DNA of 64,000 nt, taken from positions 1-64,000 of the forward strand of contig JAQSCO010000005.1 in the NCBI GenBank assembly GCA_029945445.1. Reading direction: 5' to 3'. The DNA comes from Lacunisphaera sp. (GTDB taxonomy: Bacteria > Verrucomicrobiota > Verrucomicrobiia > Opitutales > Opitutaceae). The position numbers and the translations under genes were made by a program. The notes beneath the pieces were generated by a model. The model was not told where the DNA came from and did no database searches. It saw nothing but the letters and a program-made list of their open reading frames with translations. Positions 24,284-31,682 of this stretch are shown here, piece by piece; the stretch's first letter is position 1; each line of letters opens with the position of its first letter.

Positions 24284-25209
24284 CAGCGGTGGCGGCCCGC
24301 GAACATGCGGGCGTGGAAGAAGCGCACGAGGGCGCCGAGCCGTTCCTCGTCGGTGCGGACGACGAGCCGGCTGAGCTGGTTGGGGAAAATCGCGCGGAAC
24401 GCGTCCTCACGCTGCCGCACCCACGTGGCGTGCGCCTCGCGCTGCGCGGCCGAGGTGCCGTTGAGCGTGACAAGCCGGCCGGCGACGGGGTCGTAGGTGG
24501 TGAGCGTGCGGTCGTGGGGCAGCGCGCGCTCCCATGGGTCGTCGACGCGGAAGCCCATCGTCTGGTAGCGCCGCGAGAGCACGCTCCAGCCCTCGGGCTC
24601 GACGCGCGGCGGGAAATCGCCGAGCCAGATCATGATACTGTGGCGCGGCGCGGCCTTGGCCAGCAACCGCCACGGCAGGAAGGAGGCGTTCGAAGCATCG
24701 GCCTCGGCGGACAGCGAGGGCGCCGGTTGCCCGAGCAGCTGCGCCGCGGCGTGCAGGATCTGGCCGCGGCCGCGGACGGGCTCCTTCAACGTGTAGCCGG
24801 CCGGCGAAGCGTGCAGGAAGCCGACGCGGTCGCGGTTGACGGCGCCGAGCATCATGACGAGGCCGGCGAGTTCGAGCAGCGCCTCGCGCTTCGATTGCGC
24901 GCCGGAGCCGAACTGCAGGCTGACACTGTCCTCGAACACGAGCAGGAGGGAGACCTCGCGTTCCTCGATGAATTTCTTGCGGTAGGGTTCGCCCAGGCGG
25001 GCGGTGACGTTCCAGTCGATGTCGCGGATGTCGTCGCCGAAGGTGTATTTGACGACCTGGTCGAACTCCATGCCGCGGCCGCGAAAGGCGGAGCGGTATT
25101 CGCCGCTGAGCACGTTCTCCACGGCGTGGCGCACGCGCCACTCGAGCTGCCGCAGCAGCGCGAGCTGGGACGTGACCAGCGAGGTGTGCTCGTTGACGGG
25201 CGACGGCAT
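24283..25209 (-). CDS. DUF58 domain protein of the MoxR/Bat operon
   Basis: A 308-residue soluble protein. The DUF58 signature is clear: GRGMEFDQVVKYTFGDDIRDIDW followed by LLLVFEDSVSLQFGS, a degenerate vWA-like fold. DUF58 proteins regularly lie between moxR and batA and are thought to be MoxR partners. It starts 13 bases after moxR stops and ends in a TGATG overlap with batA. Confidence 0.9.
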   Translation of the reverse strand: MPSPVNEHTSLVTSQLALLRQLEWRVRHAVENVLSGEYRSAFRGRGMEFDQVVKYTFGDDIRDIDWNVTARLGEPYRKKFIEEREVSLLLVFEDSVSLQFGSGAQSKREALLELAGLVMMLGAVNRDRVGFLHASPAGYTLKEPVRGRGQILHAAAQLLGQPAPSLSAEADASNASFLPWRLLAKAAPRHSIMIWLGDFPPRVEPEGWSVLSRRYQTMGFRVDDPWERALPHDRTLTTYDPVAGRLVTLNGTSAAQREAHATWVRQREDAFRAIFPNQLSRLVVRTDEERLGALVRFFHARMFAGRHR

Positions 25210-25222
25210 GGGCGCGACGGCG

Positions 25223-26194
25223 TCAGACCTTGGCTGGCACCGGCGTGCGGATCAGCACCTGGTCGAGGATCTTGTCGGCGGTGAGGCCCTCGGCCTCGGC
25301 CTCGTAGGTGAGGCCGACGCGGTGGCGGAGGGCGTCGTGGAAGATTTCCTGTACGAGGGCGGGGGAGACGTAGTCGGCGCCCCGGAGCCAGGCGAGGGCG
25401 CGGCCGGCCTGGAAGAGCGCGAGCGAGGCGCGCGGCGAGGCGCCGAAGTTGAGGAGGCGCTTGGCGGTGCCGCCCTCGGCCTGCGCGGCGAGGTCGCGCG
25501 AGCTGCGGACCAGCGCGAGGATGTAGGCCTGGACGGTGGGCGCCACGTGGATGGCGTCGACCTGCACGCGGAGCTCGAGGAGCTCGGCACCGCTGGAGAC
25601 GGCCTGCACGGAGGGCTGCTTCGTGACCTGGCCCCACATTTCCATCATCTGCGACTCCTCGGCGGCGGACGGGTAGTCGACGAGGAGCTTGAAGAGGAAG
25701 CGGTCGGTCTGTGCCTCGGGCAGCGGGTAGGTGCCCTCCTGCTCGACGGGATTCTGCGTCGCCATGACGAAGAACGGGCGCGGCAGCTGGTGCGAGTTGC
25801 CGCCGATGGTGACCTGCCGCTCCTGCATGGCCTCGAGGAGGGCGGACTGGACCTTGGCCGGGGCGCGGTTGATTTCGTCGGCGAGGACGAGGTTGGCGAA
25901 GATCGGGCCCTTGTGGGTGGTGAAGCCGCCGTCCTTGGGCGAGAAGATCATCGTGCCCACGACGTCGCTCGGCAGCAGGTCGGGCGTGAACTGGACGCGC
26001 TCGAACTGGACGCCGAGGGCGGAGCCGAGGGACTTGATGAGGAGCGTCTTCGCGAGGCCGGGCATGCCCTCGAGGAGGACATGGCCGTTGGCCAGCAGGG
26101 CGACCAGCATGCGTTCGATGACGGCATCCTGGCCGATGACGGCGCGGCCGATTTCTGTGCGGAGTTTCTGGGACCAGTCAGGACCGTTGATCAT
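25223..26194 (-). CDS. MoxR family AAA+ ATPase
   Basis: A 323-residue AAA+ protein with Walker A GMPGLAKT, Walker B VLADEINRA and the family stretch ATQNPVEQEGTYPLPEAQ DRF. MoxR ATPases act as chaperone-like remodelers for vWA proteins, here presumably the DUF58, BatA and BatB products encoded downstream. The ATG at 26194 is chosen because an in-frame extension is read from a low-complexity repeat. It is the first gene of the operon, so its promoter should lie in 26195-26374. Confidence 0.92.
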   Translation of the reverse strand: MINGPDWSQKLRTEIGRAVIGQDAVIERMLVALLANGHVLLEGMPGLAKTLLIKSLGSALGVQFERVQFTPDLLPSDVVGTMIFSPKDGGFTTHKGPIFANLVLADEINRAPAKVQSALLEAMQERQVTIGGNSHQLPRPFFVMATQNPVEQEGTYPLPEAQTDRFLFKLLVDYPSAAEESQMMEMWGQVTKQPSVQAVSSGAELLELRVQVDAIHVAPTVQAYILALVRSSRDLAAQAEGGTAKRLLNFGASPRASLALFQAGRALAWLRGADYVSPALVQEIFHDALRHRVGLTYEAEAEGLTADKILDQVLIRTPVPAKV

Positions 26195-26214
26195 GGGGGA
26201 AAGTGAGGAGGGGA

Positions 26215-26256
26215 GAGTGAAAAGTGACAAGTGACGAGTGACAAGTGACGAGTGGC
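26215..26256. repeat. Tandem seven-base repeat
   Basis: About five copies of a heptamer (AAGTGAC alternating with GAGTGAC) lie directly upstream of moxR. A related ACAAGTGAC phrase recurs near 48011-48067. Confidence 0.65.
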
Positions 26257-26374
26257 ACTAGGTGGGCGTCGGGGTCCCTCCCGACGCCGGTCGTCGATAG
26301 GGACATTGGCGACCACCCTGGGGGTTGGTTTGACTGCGCCGGGCCGGCTTGGTTTCATTCTGGGAGGCAAAAAC

Positions 26375-26785
26375 ATGGCTGATTTTCCCGACATCGTGGA
26401 AGCGTCGCTGCAGGCGCGTTTTGTCTCCCTCGGCGTGCGGCCGGAGGAGGTGGAAGAGCGTTTTGTCCGCGGGGCCGGGGCGGGGGGCCAGAAGATCAAC
26501 AAGACCTCATCGACCGTCTGGCTCCGGCACCGGCCGACCGGGGTCGAGGTGCGTTGCCAGCGCGAGCGCAACCAGAGCGTCAACCGCTTGCTGGCCTGGC
26601 AGGAACTGGCCGGGAAACTCGAGGGACGCCGCACCGCGGCGGCCGATCAGGCGCGCGCCGAGCGCGAACTCGCCCGGCGGCAGACCCGGCAGAAATCCCG
26701 CGGGCAGAAGGCCCGGATGATCGAGACCAAGAAGCACCGCGCGAAGCACAAGTCGTCCCGCGGCCGCGTCAGTGGCGACTGGTGA
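26375..26785 (+). CDS. Release-factor-like ribosome rescue protein (GGQ domain only)
   Basis: A 136-residue protein with the RF-1 catalytic domain: GAGAGGQKINKTSS contains the GGQ tripeptide that triggers peptidyl-tRNA hydrolysis. There is no codon-recognition domain. The basic C-terminal tail (ETKKHRAKHKSSRGR) recalls ArfB/YaeJ and mitochondrial C12orf65, which rescue stalled ribosomes. A strong ribosome binding site (GGGAGG, 26361-26366) precedes the ATG at 26375 and decides the start. Confidence 0.88.
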   Translation: MADFPDIVEASLQARFVSLGVRPEEVEERFVRGAGAGGQKINKTSSTVWLRHRPTGVEVRCQRERNQSVNRLLAWQELAGKLEGRRTAAADQARAERELARRQTRQKSRGQKARMIETKKHRAKHKSSRGRVSGDW

Positions 26786-26788
26786 GCT

Positions 26789-27052
26789 TCAGCGGAGCCA
26801 GAAGGCCGCGGCCGTGATCGCGACGCCGGCGAAGAGGATGGCATTGGCGAGCAAGCCGAAGTTTCGTTCCAGCCAGCTGGGCGGCTGGTCGAGATCCTCG
26901 TTCAGCAGGGCCTCGGTGGACTTGCGAGCGTCGAGCCGGTGCTGCTTGCGGCGGGCGAGGTCGCGCCGGCTTTGCGCGGCGAAACCGCGCGCGATGATGC
27001 CCGCCATGATGAGCGTGACGCCGATGGCCAGCAGGTTCTCGTAGTCGGGCAT
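26789..27052 (-). CDS. Small membrane protein of unknown function
   Basis: An 87-residue protein with two hydrophobic segments (about 8-25 and 69-85) separated by a charged helix (RRDLARRKQHRLDARKSTEAL). No family recognised. It lies seven bases after the MOSC gene on the same strand, so it is probably co-transcribed. Confidence 0.6.
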   Translation of the reverse strand: MPDYENLLAIGVTLIMAGIIARGFAAQSRRDLARRKQHRLDARKSTEALLNEDLDQPPSWLERNFGLLANAILFAGVAITAAAFWLR

Positions 27053-27059
27053 GCGAAGG

Positions 27060-27872
27060 TCAGGCCAGCTCCACCGGATCGCCGACGCGCAGCGTGCCGC
27101 GCTTGGTCTCGTGGATGAGGTTGGTGCCGAAGTTCACGTTGGTCGGTTCGTGCTGGTCGCGGCGGTAGGTGGCGAGGGTCTGCAACGGCTCCTTGCCGCG
27201 CACGGCAGTGAGCTGGTCGGTGGTGGTGATGGGGCAGCGGGCGCAGAGGCCGGCGTTGCGCAGGACGACGTGGCCGATGCGGACCTGCGTCCACGCGTCC
27301 TCGCCATAGGGCGCGCAGCCGGTGACGACGAGGTTCGGGCGGAAGCGGTTCATCGGGAGGGGCTCCTCGTGCTTGGCAATGAGGCGATCGTTCAAGTCGG
27401 CGAGCGTCGCCTCGCTGATGACGAGCAACGGATACGCGTCGGCGAAGGTGACGACGTCGCCCGGTCGGGCCGTGGGTTTCACGATCGGCCGCTGGTAGGT
27501 GCCGCCCATGCGCACGAGCCGCAGCGGCAGGCCGAGGAAATCGCTGAGCCATTCCGCGGGCTCGTCGCCGCAGTCGTCGGCGGAAGTCGTGCTCTTCCAC
27601 ACCGTGACCCTGCGCACGCCGGCCGAAGCGTTGCGCGGAATTGTGACCGCGCCGCGGCCGGACGAAGAGAGCACGAGTGCCTCCTTGGTCAGCGCCGTCT
27701 CGATCAGCGCCATGCGCGGGTGGGTGCGCTGCGTGAGGAATTTGCCATCCTCCGCACTTACGACCATGAAGCGCCGGTCGCCGACGAAACCGTGGTCGTC
27801 CAGCTCGGCGGCGGTGACGCTCAGGCCGCGGCAGGATTTGACCGGATAAATGTGGAGGGCCGACAGGTGCAT
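27060..27872 (-). CDS. MOSC domain protein (YcbX-like)
   Basis: A 270-residue protein with the N-terminal MOSC beta-barrel (LSALHIYPVKSCRGLSV) and the MOSC core (RFRPNLVVTG, a Cys at CARCPITT near residue 210, GTNLIHETKRGTLRVGDPVEL). The relevant cysteine may bind a molybdenum cofactor. E. coli YcbX uses Moco to reduce N-hydroxylated compounds; this protein lacks the C-terminal 2Fe-2S domain of YcbX and is shorter. Cytoplasmic. Confidence 0.87.
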   Translation of the reverse strand: MHLSALHIYPVKSCRGLSVTAAELDDHGFVGDRRFMVVSAEDGKFLTQRTHPRMALIETALTKEALVLSSSGRGAVTIPRNASAGVRRVTVWKSTTSADDCGDEPAEWLSDFLGLPLRLVRMGGTYQRPIVKPTARPGDVVTFADAYPLLVISEATLADLNDRLIAKHEEPLPMNRFRPNLVVTGCAPYGEDAWTQVRIGHVVLRNAGLCARCPITTTDQLTAVRGKEPLQTLATYRRDQHEPTNVNFGTNLIHETKRGTLRVGDPVELA

Positions 27873-27890
27873 GGGCGAGCGAAGTAGCGG

Positions 27891-27976
27891 GTAGCGAGCA
27901 GTGAGTAGCGAGTAGAAATTCAGATACTGCGGCTTGGGATGAAGATGCTCGCTAGTCGCTACTCACTGCTCGCTAC
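27891..27976. repeat. Inverted repeat of the GTAGCGAGCAGTGAG family
   Basis: Arms 27891-27915 and 27952-27976 pair at 24 of 25 positions. The right arm runs into the coding end of the TIGR03067 gene and provides its stop codon (27959-27961). Confidence 0.85.
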
Positions 27977-28315
27977 TTTCCTCATATAATTGGCGAGGTA
28001 GCGCTGCTGGTCCTGCGCGGTGGCGAACTTGTCCGGCCGGGTGCCGCTGAGGCCGTAGCAGATGGAGAGCATCTCGCCGACAAACTTGCAGAGGCAGGGA
28101 ATCGCCTTGCCGGCGTTGGGCCCAATCATGCCGAACAGCGTCAGGCCCCCGGCATCGATGACATAGGTGCCCTGGTCGGCCGTGACGCCGCCGAAGCGCA
28201 CGGCGTATTCGCCGCCCACGAACTCGATCTCCATTTTATCGAGCATCATCTTCGGCGCCTCCTCGCCGTCCATTTCGGCGTAGACAGGCCGCCAGACACC
28301 ATCGAGAGATTGCAT
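27959..28315 (-). CDS. TIGR03067-type domain protein
   Basis: A 118-residue protein whose start LDGVWRPVYAEMDGEEAP fits the TIGR03067 domain, a small lipocalin-like fold common in Planctomycetes and Verrucomicrobiota. The ATG at 28315 begins the domain; the longer in-frame TTG start at 28399 would translate a repeat tract. No signal peptide is visible with this start. The final residues VASSE and the stop are encoded by the inverted repeat at 27891-27976, so the native C-terminus may have been shortened or replaced. Confidence 0.72.
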   Translation of the reverse strand: MQSLDGVWRPVYAEMDGEEAPKMMLDKMEIEFVGGEYAVRFGGVTADQGTYVIDAGGLTLFGMIGPNAGKAIPCLCKFVGEMLSICYGLSGTRPDKFATAQDQQRYLANYMRKVASSE

Positions 28316-28388
28316 GGTGAAAAATTGGCCACAAAAAGCCGCAAAAAGCCACGAAAAGAAACTCTGCCGTTGGTTTTGCGGGAGAGAT

Positions 28389-28453
28389 TTCAATGTCAAC
28401 TAATAGTATACTAGAGCCCCGACGGCTTTAGTATACTATTAGTTGACATTGAA
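28389..28453. repeat. 65-base AT-rich near-perfect palindrome
   Basis: The outer 25 bases of each arm (28389-28413 and 28429-28453) pair perfectly; the inner five pair apart from one G:T, leaving a five-base loop. The arms are AT-rich (contain AGTATACT and TTGACA) in an otherwise GC-rich region. It lies between rmuC and the TIGR03067 gene. Confidence 0.92.
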
Positions 28454-28487
28454 GCTGGACGGGCGCGTGGGCCGGCCGGGCTGGCGT

Positions 28488-29780
28488 TCAGGCGCGCTTC
28501 AGGACGTCGCGCGGGGTCGTCTCGATCGGCGCGGGGTCGGTGAGTTCCTTCGCGCCCTTGGCGCCGAGCTCGTTGAACTTGCGTGCGCCGGGCAGCAACG
28601 TCTGCTCAAAGGAACCGACGGCGGCATTGTAGGCTTTGTTGGCCGTCTCGAGGCTGCGACCGACCTTGTCGAGGTTGTCCGAGAAATTGGCGATGCGGTC
28701 GTAGAGCGCGCGGCCGAGGTCGGCGATGATCTGGGCATTCTTGGAAACATCCTCCTGACGCCAGCCGTAGGCCGCCGCCTTCAGCAGAGCGATGAGCGTG
28801 GCGGGCGTGGCGAGCAGGACTTTTTTCGCGATGGCGCGGTCGATGAGCGTCGGATCGCCCTGCAAAGCGCCGGAGAGGAACTGGTCGCCGGGGAGAAAGA
28901 GCACGACGAACTCGGGCGAGGGCTGGAACTGCTCCCAGTAATTCTTGGCGCCGAGGGCGTCGATGTGGCCGCGGACCTTGGCCGCGTGCTCGGCGAGCTT
29001 GGCGGCGCGGACGGTCTCGTCGGTGGAATTGGCGGCCTCGCGGTAGGCGTCGTTCGGCGCCTTGGCGTCGATGACGATCTGCTGGCCGCCGGGCAGGCGG
29101 ACGATGAGGTCGGGGCGGAAGCCGCCCGCCGACTGTTGCTCGACGAAGTCGCAGTAGGAACTCATGCCCGACATCTCGACGACGCGGCGAAGCTGCAGTT
29201 CGCCCCAGGTGCCGGCGGTCGTGGTGGAGCGCAGCGCGGTGGTGAGCTTGGAGGCCTCGGCCTGCAGCGAGACCTGGGCGGTGCCGAGCGACTTCAATTG
29301 CTCGGAAAGCTGGCCGTAGGCGCTGGCGCGGGCTTTTTCGATCTCGCCGATCTTAGCGTCGACCTTTTCCAGCGACTCCTTGAGCGGCTTCACGAGCGAA
29401 TCGATTGCCTGCTGGCGCTTGCCGAGCTCGTCGGCGGACTGTTGGTGGAGCTTGCCGAAGGTCTCGCGGGCGAGCTCGAGGAAGGACTGGTTGTTGGAGC
29501 GGAGGGCGTCGGCGGAGAGTGCCGTGAACTCGGTCTTCAGGCGTTCGTGAGCGTTGACGAGGGCGGAGATTTTTTCCGCGGCGGCGGCGCGCTCCGCCGC
29601 GAGTTCATTTTCGATTTTCGATTTATGGTTTTCGATTTCAGACAGAGCAAGGCGGGTGGTGGCCAGATCTGCCTCCATCAGACGGGCGCGTTCGCCGGTG
29701 GCGGCGGCGCGGGACTGGGCGATGAACCAGCCCAGGGCGGCGCCGACGGCGAGGCAGAGGAGCGCGATGACGATTTCCAT
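28488..29780 (-). CDS. rmuC: DNA recombination protein RmuC
   Basis: A 430-residue protein with an N-terminal membrane segment (IVIALLCLAVGAALGWFI), a long coiled coil (about residues 30-190) and the RmuC nuclease-like core (GTWGELQLRRVVEMSGM, DAKAPNDAYREA, VLFLPGDQFLSGAL). RmuC limits recombination at inverted repeats and belongs to the restriction-endonuclease-like superfamily; the DAK motif matches the catalytic core. It sits 35 bases from the large palindrome, which is noteworthy given its reported effect on such structures. Confidence 0.92.
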   Translation of the reverse strand: MEIVIALLCLAVGAALGWFIAQSRAAATGERARLMEADLATTRLALSEIENHKSKIENELAAERAAAAEKISALVNAHERLKTEFTALSADALRSNNQSFLELARETFGKLHQQSADELGKRQQAIDSLVKPLKESLEKVDAKIGEIEKARASAYGQLSEQLKSLGTAQVSLQAEASKLTTALRSTTTAGTWGELQLRRVVEMSGMSSYCDFVEQQSAGGFRPDLIVRLPGGQQIVIDAKAPNDAYREAANSTDETVRAAKLAEHAAKVRGHIDALGAKNYWEQFQPSPEFVVLFLPGDQFLSGALQGDPTLIDRAIAKKVLLATPATLIALLKAAAYGWRQEDVSKNAQIIADLGRALYDRIANFSDNLDKVGRSLETANKAYNAAVGSFEQTLLPGARKFNELGAKGAKELTDPAPIETTPRDVLKRA

Positions 29781-29867
29781 GAGGAGGACAATGAAGCGCG
29801 GAATGGCGCGGCGGGCAAGCGCGCAACCGGGACAAACCTGCGGGGTGAGGGCACCCCGCCCACAACT

Positions 29868-31682
29868 TCAACGCAGGTTGCCGAACGAGATCTGGATGTC
29901 GGTGCCCTTGACGCCGGGGCCGGCGTGGAGCGTGCCGCCGTGGAGGCGGAGGATCTCGCGGGCGAGGAAGACGGAGAGGCGGCCCTGGTTGGGTGTGCCG
30001 CCCGGGGCGGGCAGGGGGAGTGTGCCGTCGAGTTCGAGGCTCTTACCCTCGATGGTGACGACGGCGGTGCGCAGGGCCCCGGCCCCCGTCGTGCGCAGCG
30101 TGAACATCAGGTTTTTCGCGCCCTCGTCGGGCCGGTTGGCGGCGATGGCATCGAGGATGGCGCCGAAGGCGAAGCGCAGCAGGTTCGGGTCGACGGAGAA
30201 GACCAGGGTTTCCTCGGAAAAGCGCGTGGTGAAGCCGTGGGCGTTGGCGAGCTCCGTGAGCAGGTGGTTGAGGTCGATGGCCGCGGCGGCGGGCGCGGCG
30301 ATCTCGCCGAGCAGGACGGCGTGCTCGGACAGGCGCTGCAATTTCCGGACCTCGGTGGCGAGGGAGACCCCGGTGGCCAGCGTGGCGGCCCCGGTGGGCA
30401 TGGGCGAGTTGGTGTCGCGGCTGAGCAGCTGCGCGAACGTGACGAGGGAGACCAGGGGGTTGGACAGCTCATGGCTGAGCGTGAGGCCGAGATTGCGGAA
30501 AAGTTCGCGACGGTGCTGTTCGAGTTCGCCGCGGATGCGCTCGATCTCGGGGGCGGCCTCCTCCCACAGCACCCAGGCGCCGTCGATCTCGGGCGCGGGG
30601 CCGGCGGTCACGCGGAAGCGGTGCGGGGCGCGCGCGGGCTGGGTGATGGTCCTGCCGGTGTGCAGCGCCTCGCCGATCACGGCGCGGACCTCGACGGGCA
30701 GGTCGGCGGTGGCCAGCTCCGCGCGGGACACCAGGCGGGCGCCGGGGAGATACTTGGCCTGCAGGGCGGCGGCGGCCCCGGCCCGGGCGAAATCGCCCAG
30801 CTGGGAGGAGCGCTCCAGGCAGCGTTCCAGCAGGCGGCCATGGAGGACGGCGCGGAACTTGTCGGACTCGCGGTAAGGCGCGCCGTCGGCGCGGGGGCCG
30901 AGGGCCATCCAGCCGAGAAGCTGGCCGCTGGCGTGCAGCGGAATGAGCAGGCGCGCACCCCAGCCTTGCAGCTGTTGGCGGATGGGCGCGTCGACGGCGG
31001 GATCGTCCGTGCCGGGCCATTGGGCGAAGTCGAGGATGGCGGGATGCTCCTCGAGCCAGAGCGAGAGGGGATGGCCGGCACTGCAGCGGTGCCCCTCGTC
31101 GTCGGAGACGAACGCGTCGAACTCGCGGAAGAAGAACAGGACCTTGCCAGACTTCAGGATGTAGCGGCCGGCGCGGCGGAACTCGTCGAGCAGGCGCGTG
31201 CGGTCGTCGAGGTGGGCGAGGGCGCTCTCGAGGAAGTCCCACGACTCCGCGGACTCGGCGGCGGGCGCCGGGGTGGCGGCTTCGCGGGGGAAAGGCGGCT
31301 CGCTGCGGCGGGTGCGCTCGAGGGCGGTCTGCAGCTGCGAGTTCTTGTCGGCGATTTCCTCGAGCAGGTTGACGGAATCGGCGAGGCGGGCGCGGCTTTC
31401 GTCGTAGCTGAGGAAAAGCCGGGCGGCGCGGTGCTGGCGGGCCTGTTCAAAGGGCAGGCTGTGCGGCTCGCCGACGAGAATGACGAGGGTGCCGGTGCCG
31501 GCGGCGAGCCGGGTACGCGCATCGTTGATATCGGTGATCCAGACGCGGGCGCCGGGCCGGAGGAGTTCGCGCTGCAGATCGGCGGGGCGGGCGAAGATGA
31601 CGGGTTCGCGCGGGGCCAGCTGGTTCTTCCATGCCACCTCCAGCGCGGGGTCGAGGGTCGTCAGGATAATGGTGGCGGGCAT
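29868..31682 (-). CDS. Sensor-kinase-like protein with degenerate ATPase domain
   Basis: A 604-residue soluble protein. The N-terminal 90 residues resemble a receiver-like alpha/beta fold without the phosphorylation pocket. A GAF-like region follows (about 150-300), then a HisKA-like helix with H-box TLSHELSNPLVSL, and a C-terminal HATPase-like fold. The ATPase boxes are poor: the N-box Asn is missing (GAILDAIAA) and there is no DxGxG. It may be a phospho-accepting partner rather than an active kinase. It overlaps the upstream canonical kinase by 22 bases, so the two are translated from one transcript. Confidence 0.8.
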   Translation of the reverse strand: MPATIILTTLDPALEVAWKNQLAPREPVIFARPADLQRELLRPGARVWITDINDARTRLAAGTGTLVILVGEPHSLPFEQARQHRAARLFLSYDESRARLADSVNLLEEIADKNSQLQTALERTRRSEPPFPREAATPAPAAESAESWDFLESALAHLDDRTRLLDEFRRAGRYILKSGKVLFFFREFDAFVSDDEGHRCSAGHPLSLWLEEHPAILDFAQWPGTDDPAVDAPIRQQLQGWGARLLIPLHASGQLLGWMALGPRADGAPYRESDKFRAVLHGRLLERCLERSSQLGDFARAGAAAALQAKYLPGARLVSRAELATADLPVEVRAVIGEALHTGRTITQPARAPHRFRVTAGPAPEIDGAWVLWEEAAPEIERIRGELEQHRRELFRNLGLTLSHELSNPLVSLVTFAQLLSRDTNSPMPTGAATLATGVSLATEVRKLQRLSEHAVLLGEIAAPAAAAIDLNHLLTELANAHGFTTRFSEETLVFSVDPNLLRFAFGAILDAIAANRPDEGAKNLMFTLRTTGAGALRTAVVTIEGKSLELDGTLPLPAPGGTPNQGRLSVFLAREILRLHGGTLHAGPGVKGTDIQISFGNLR

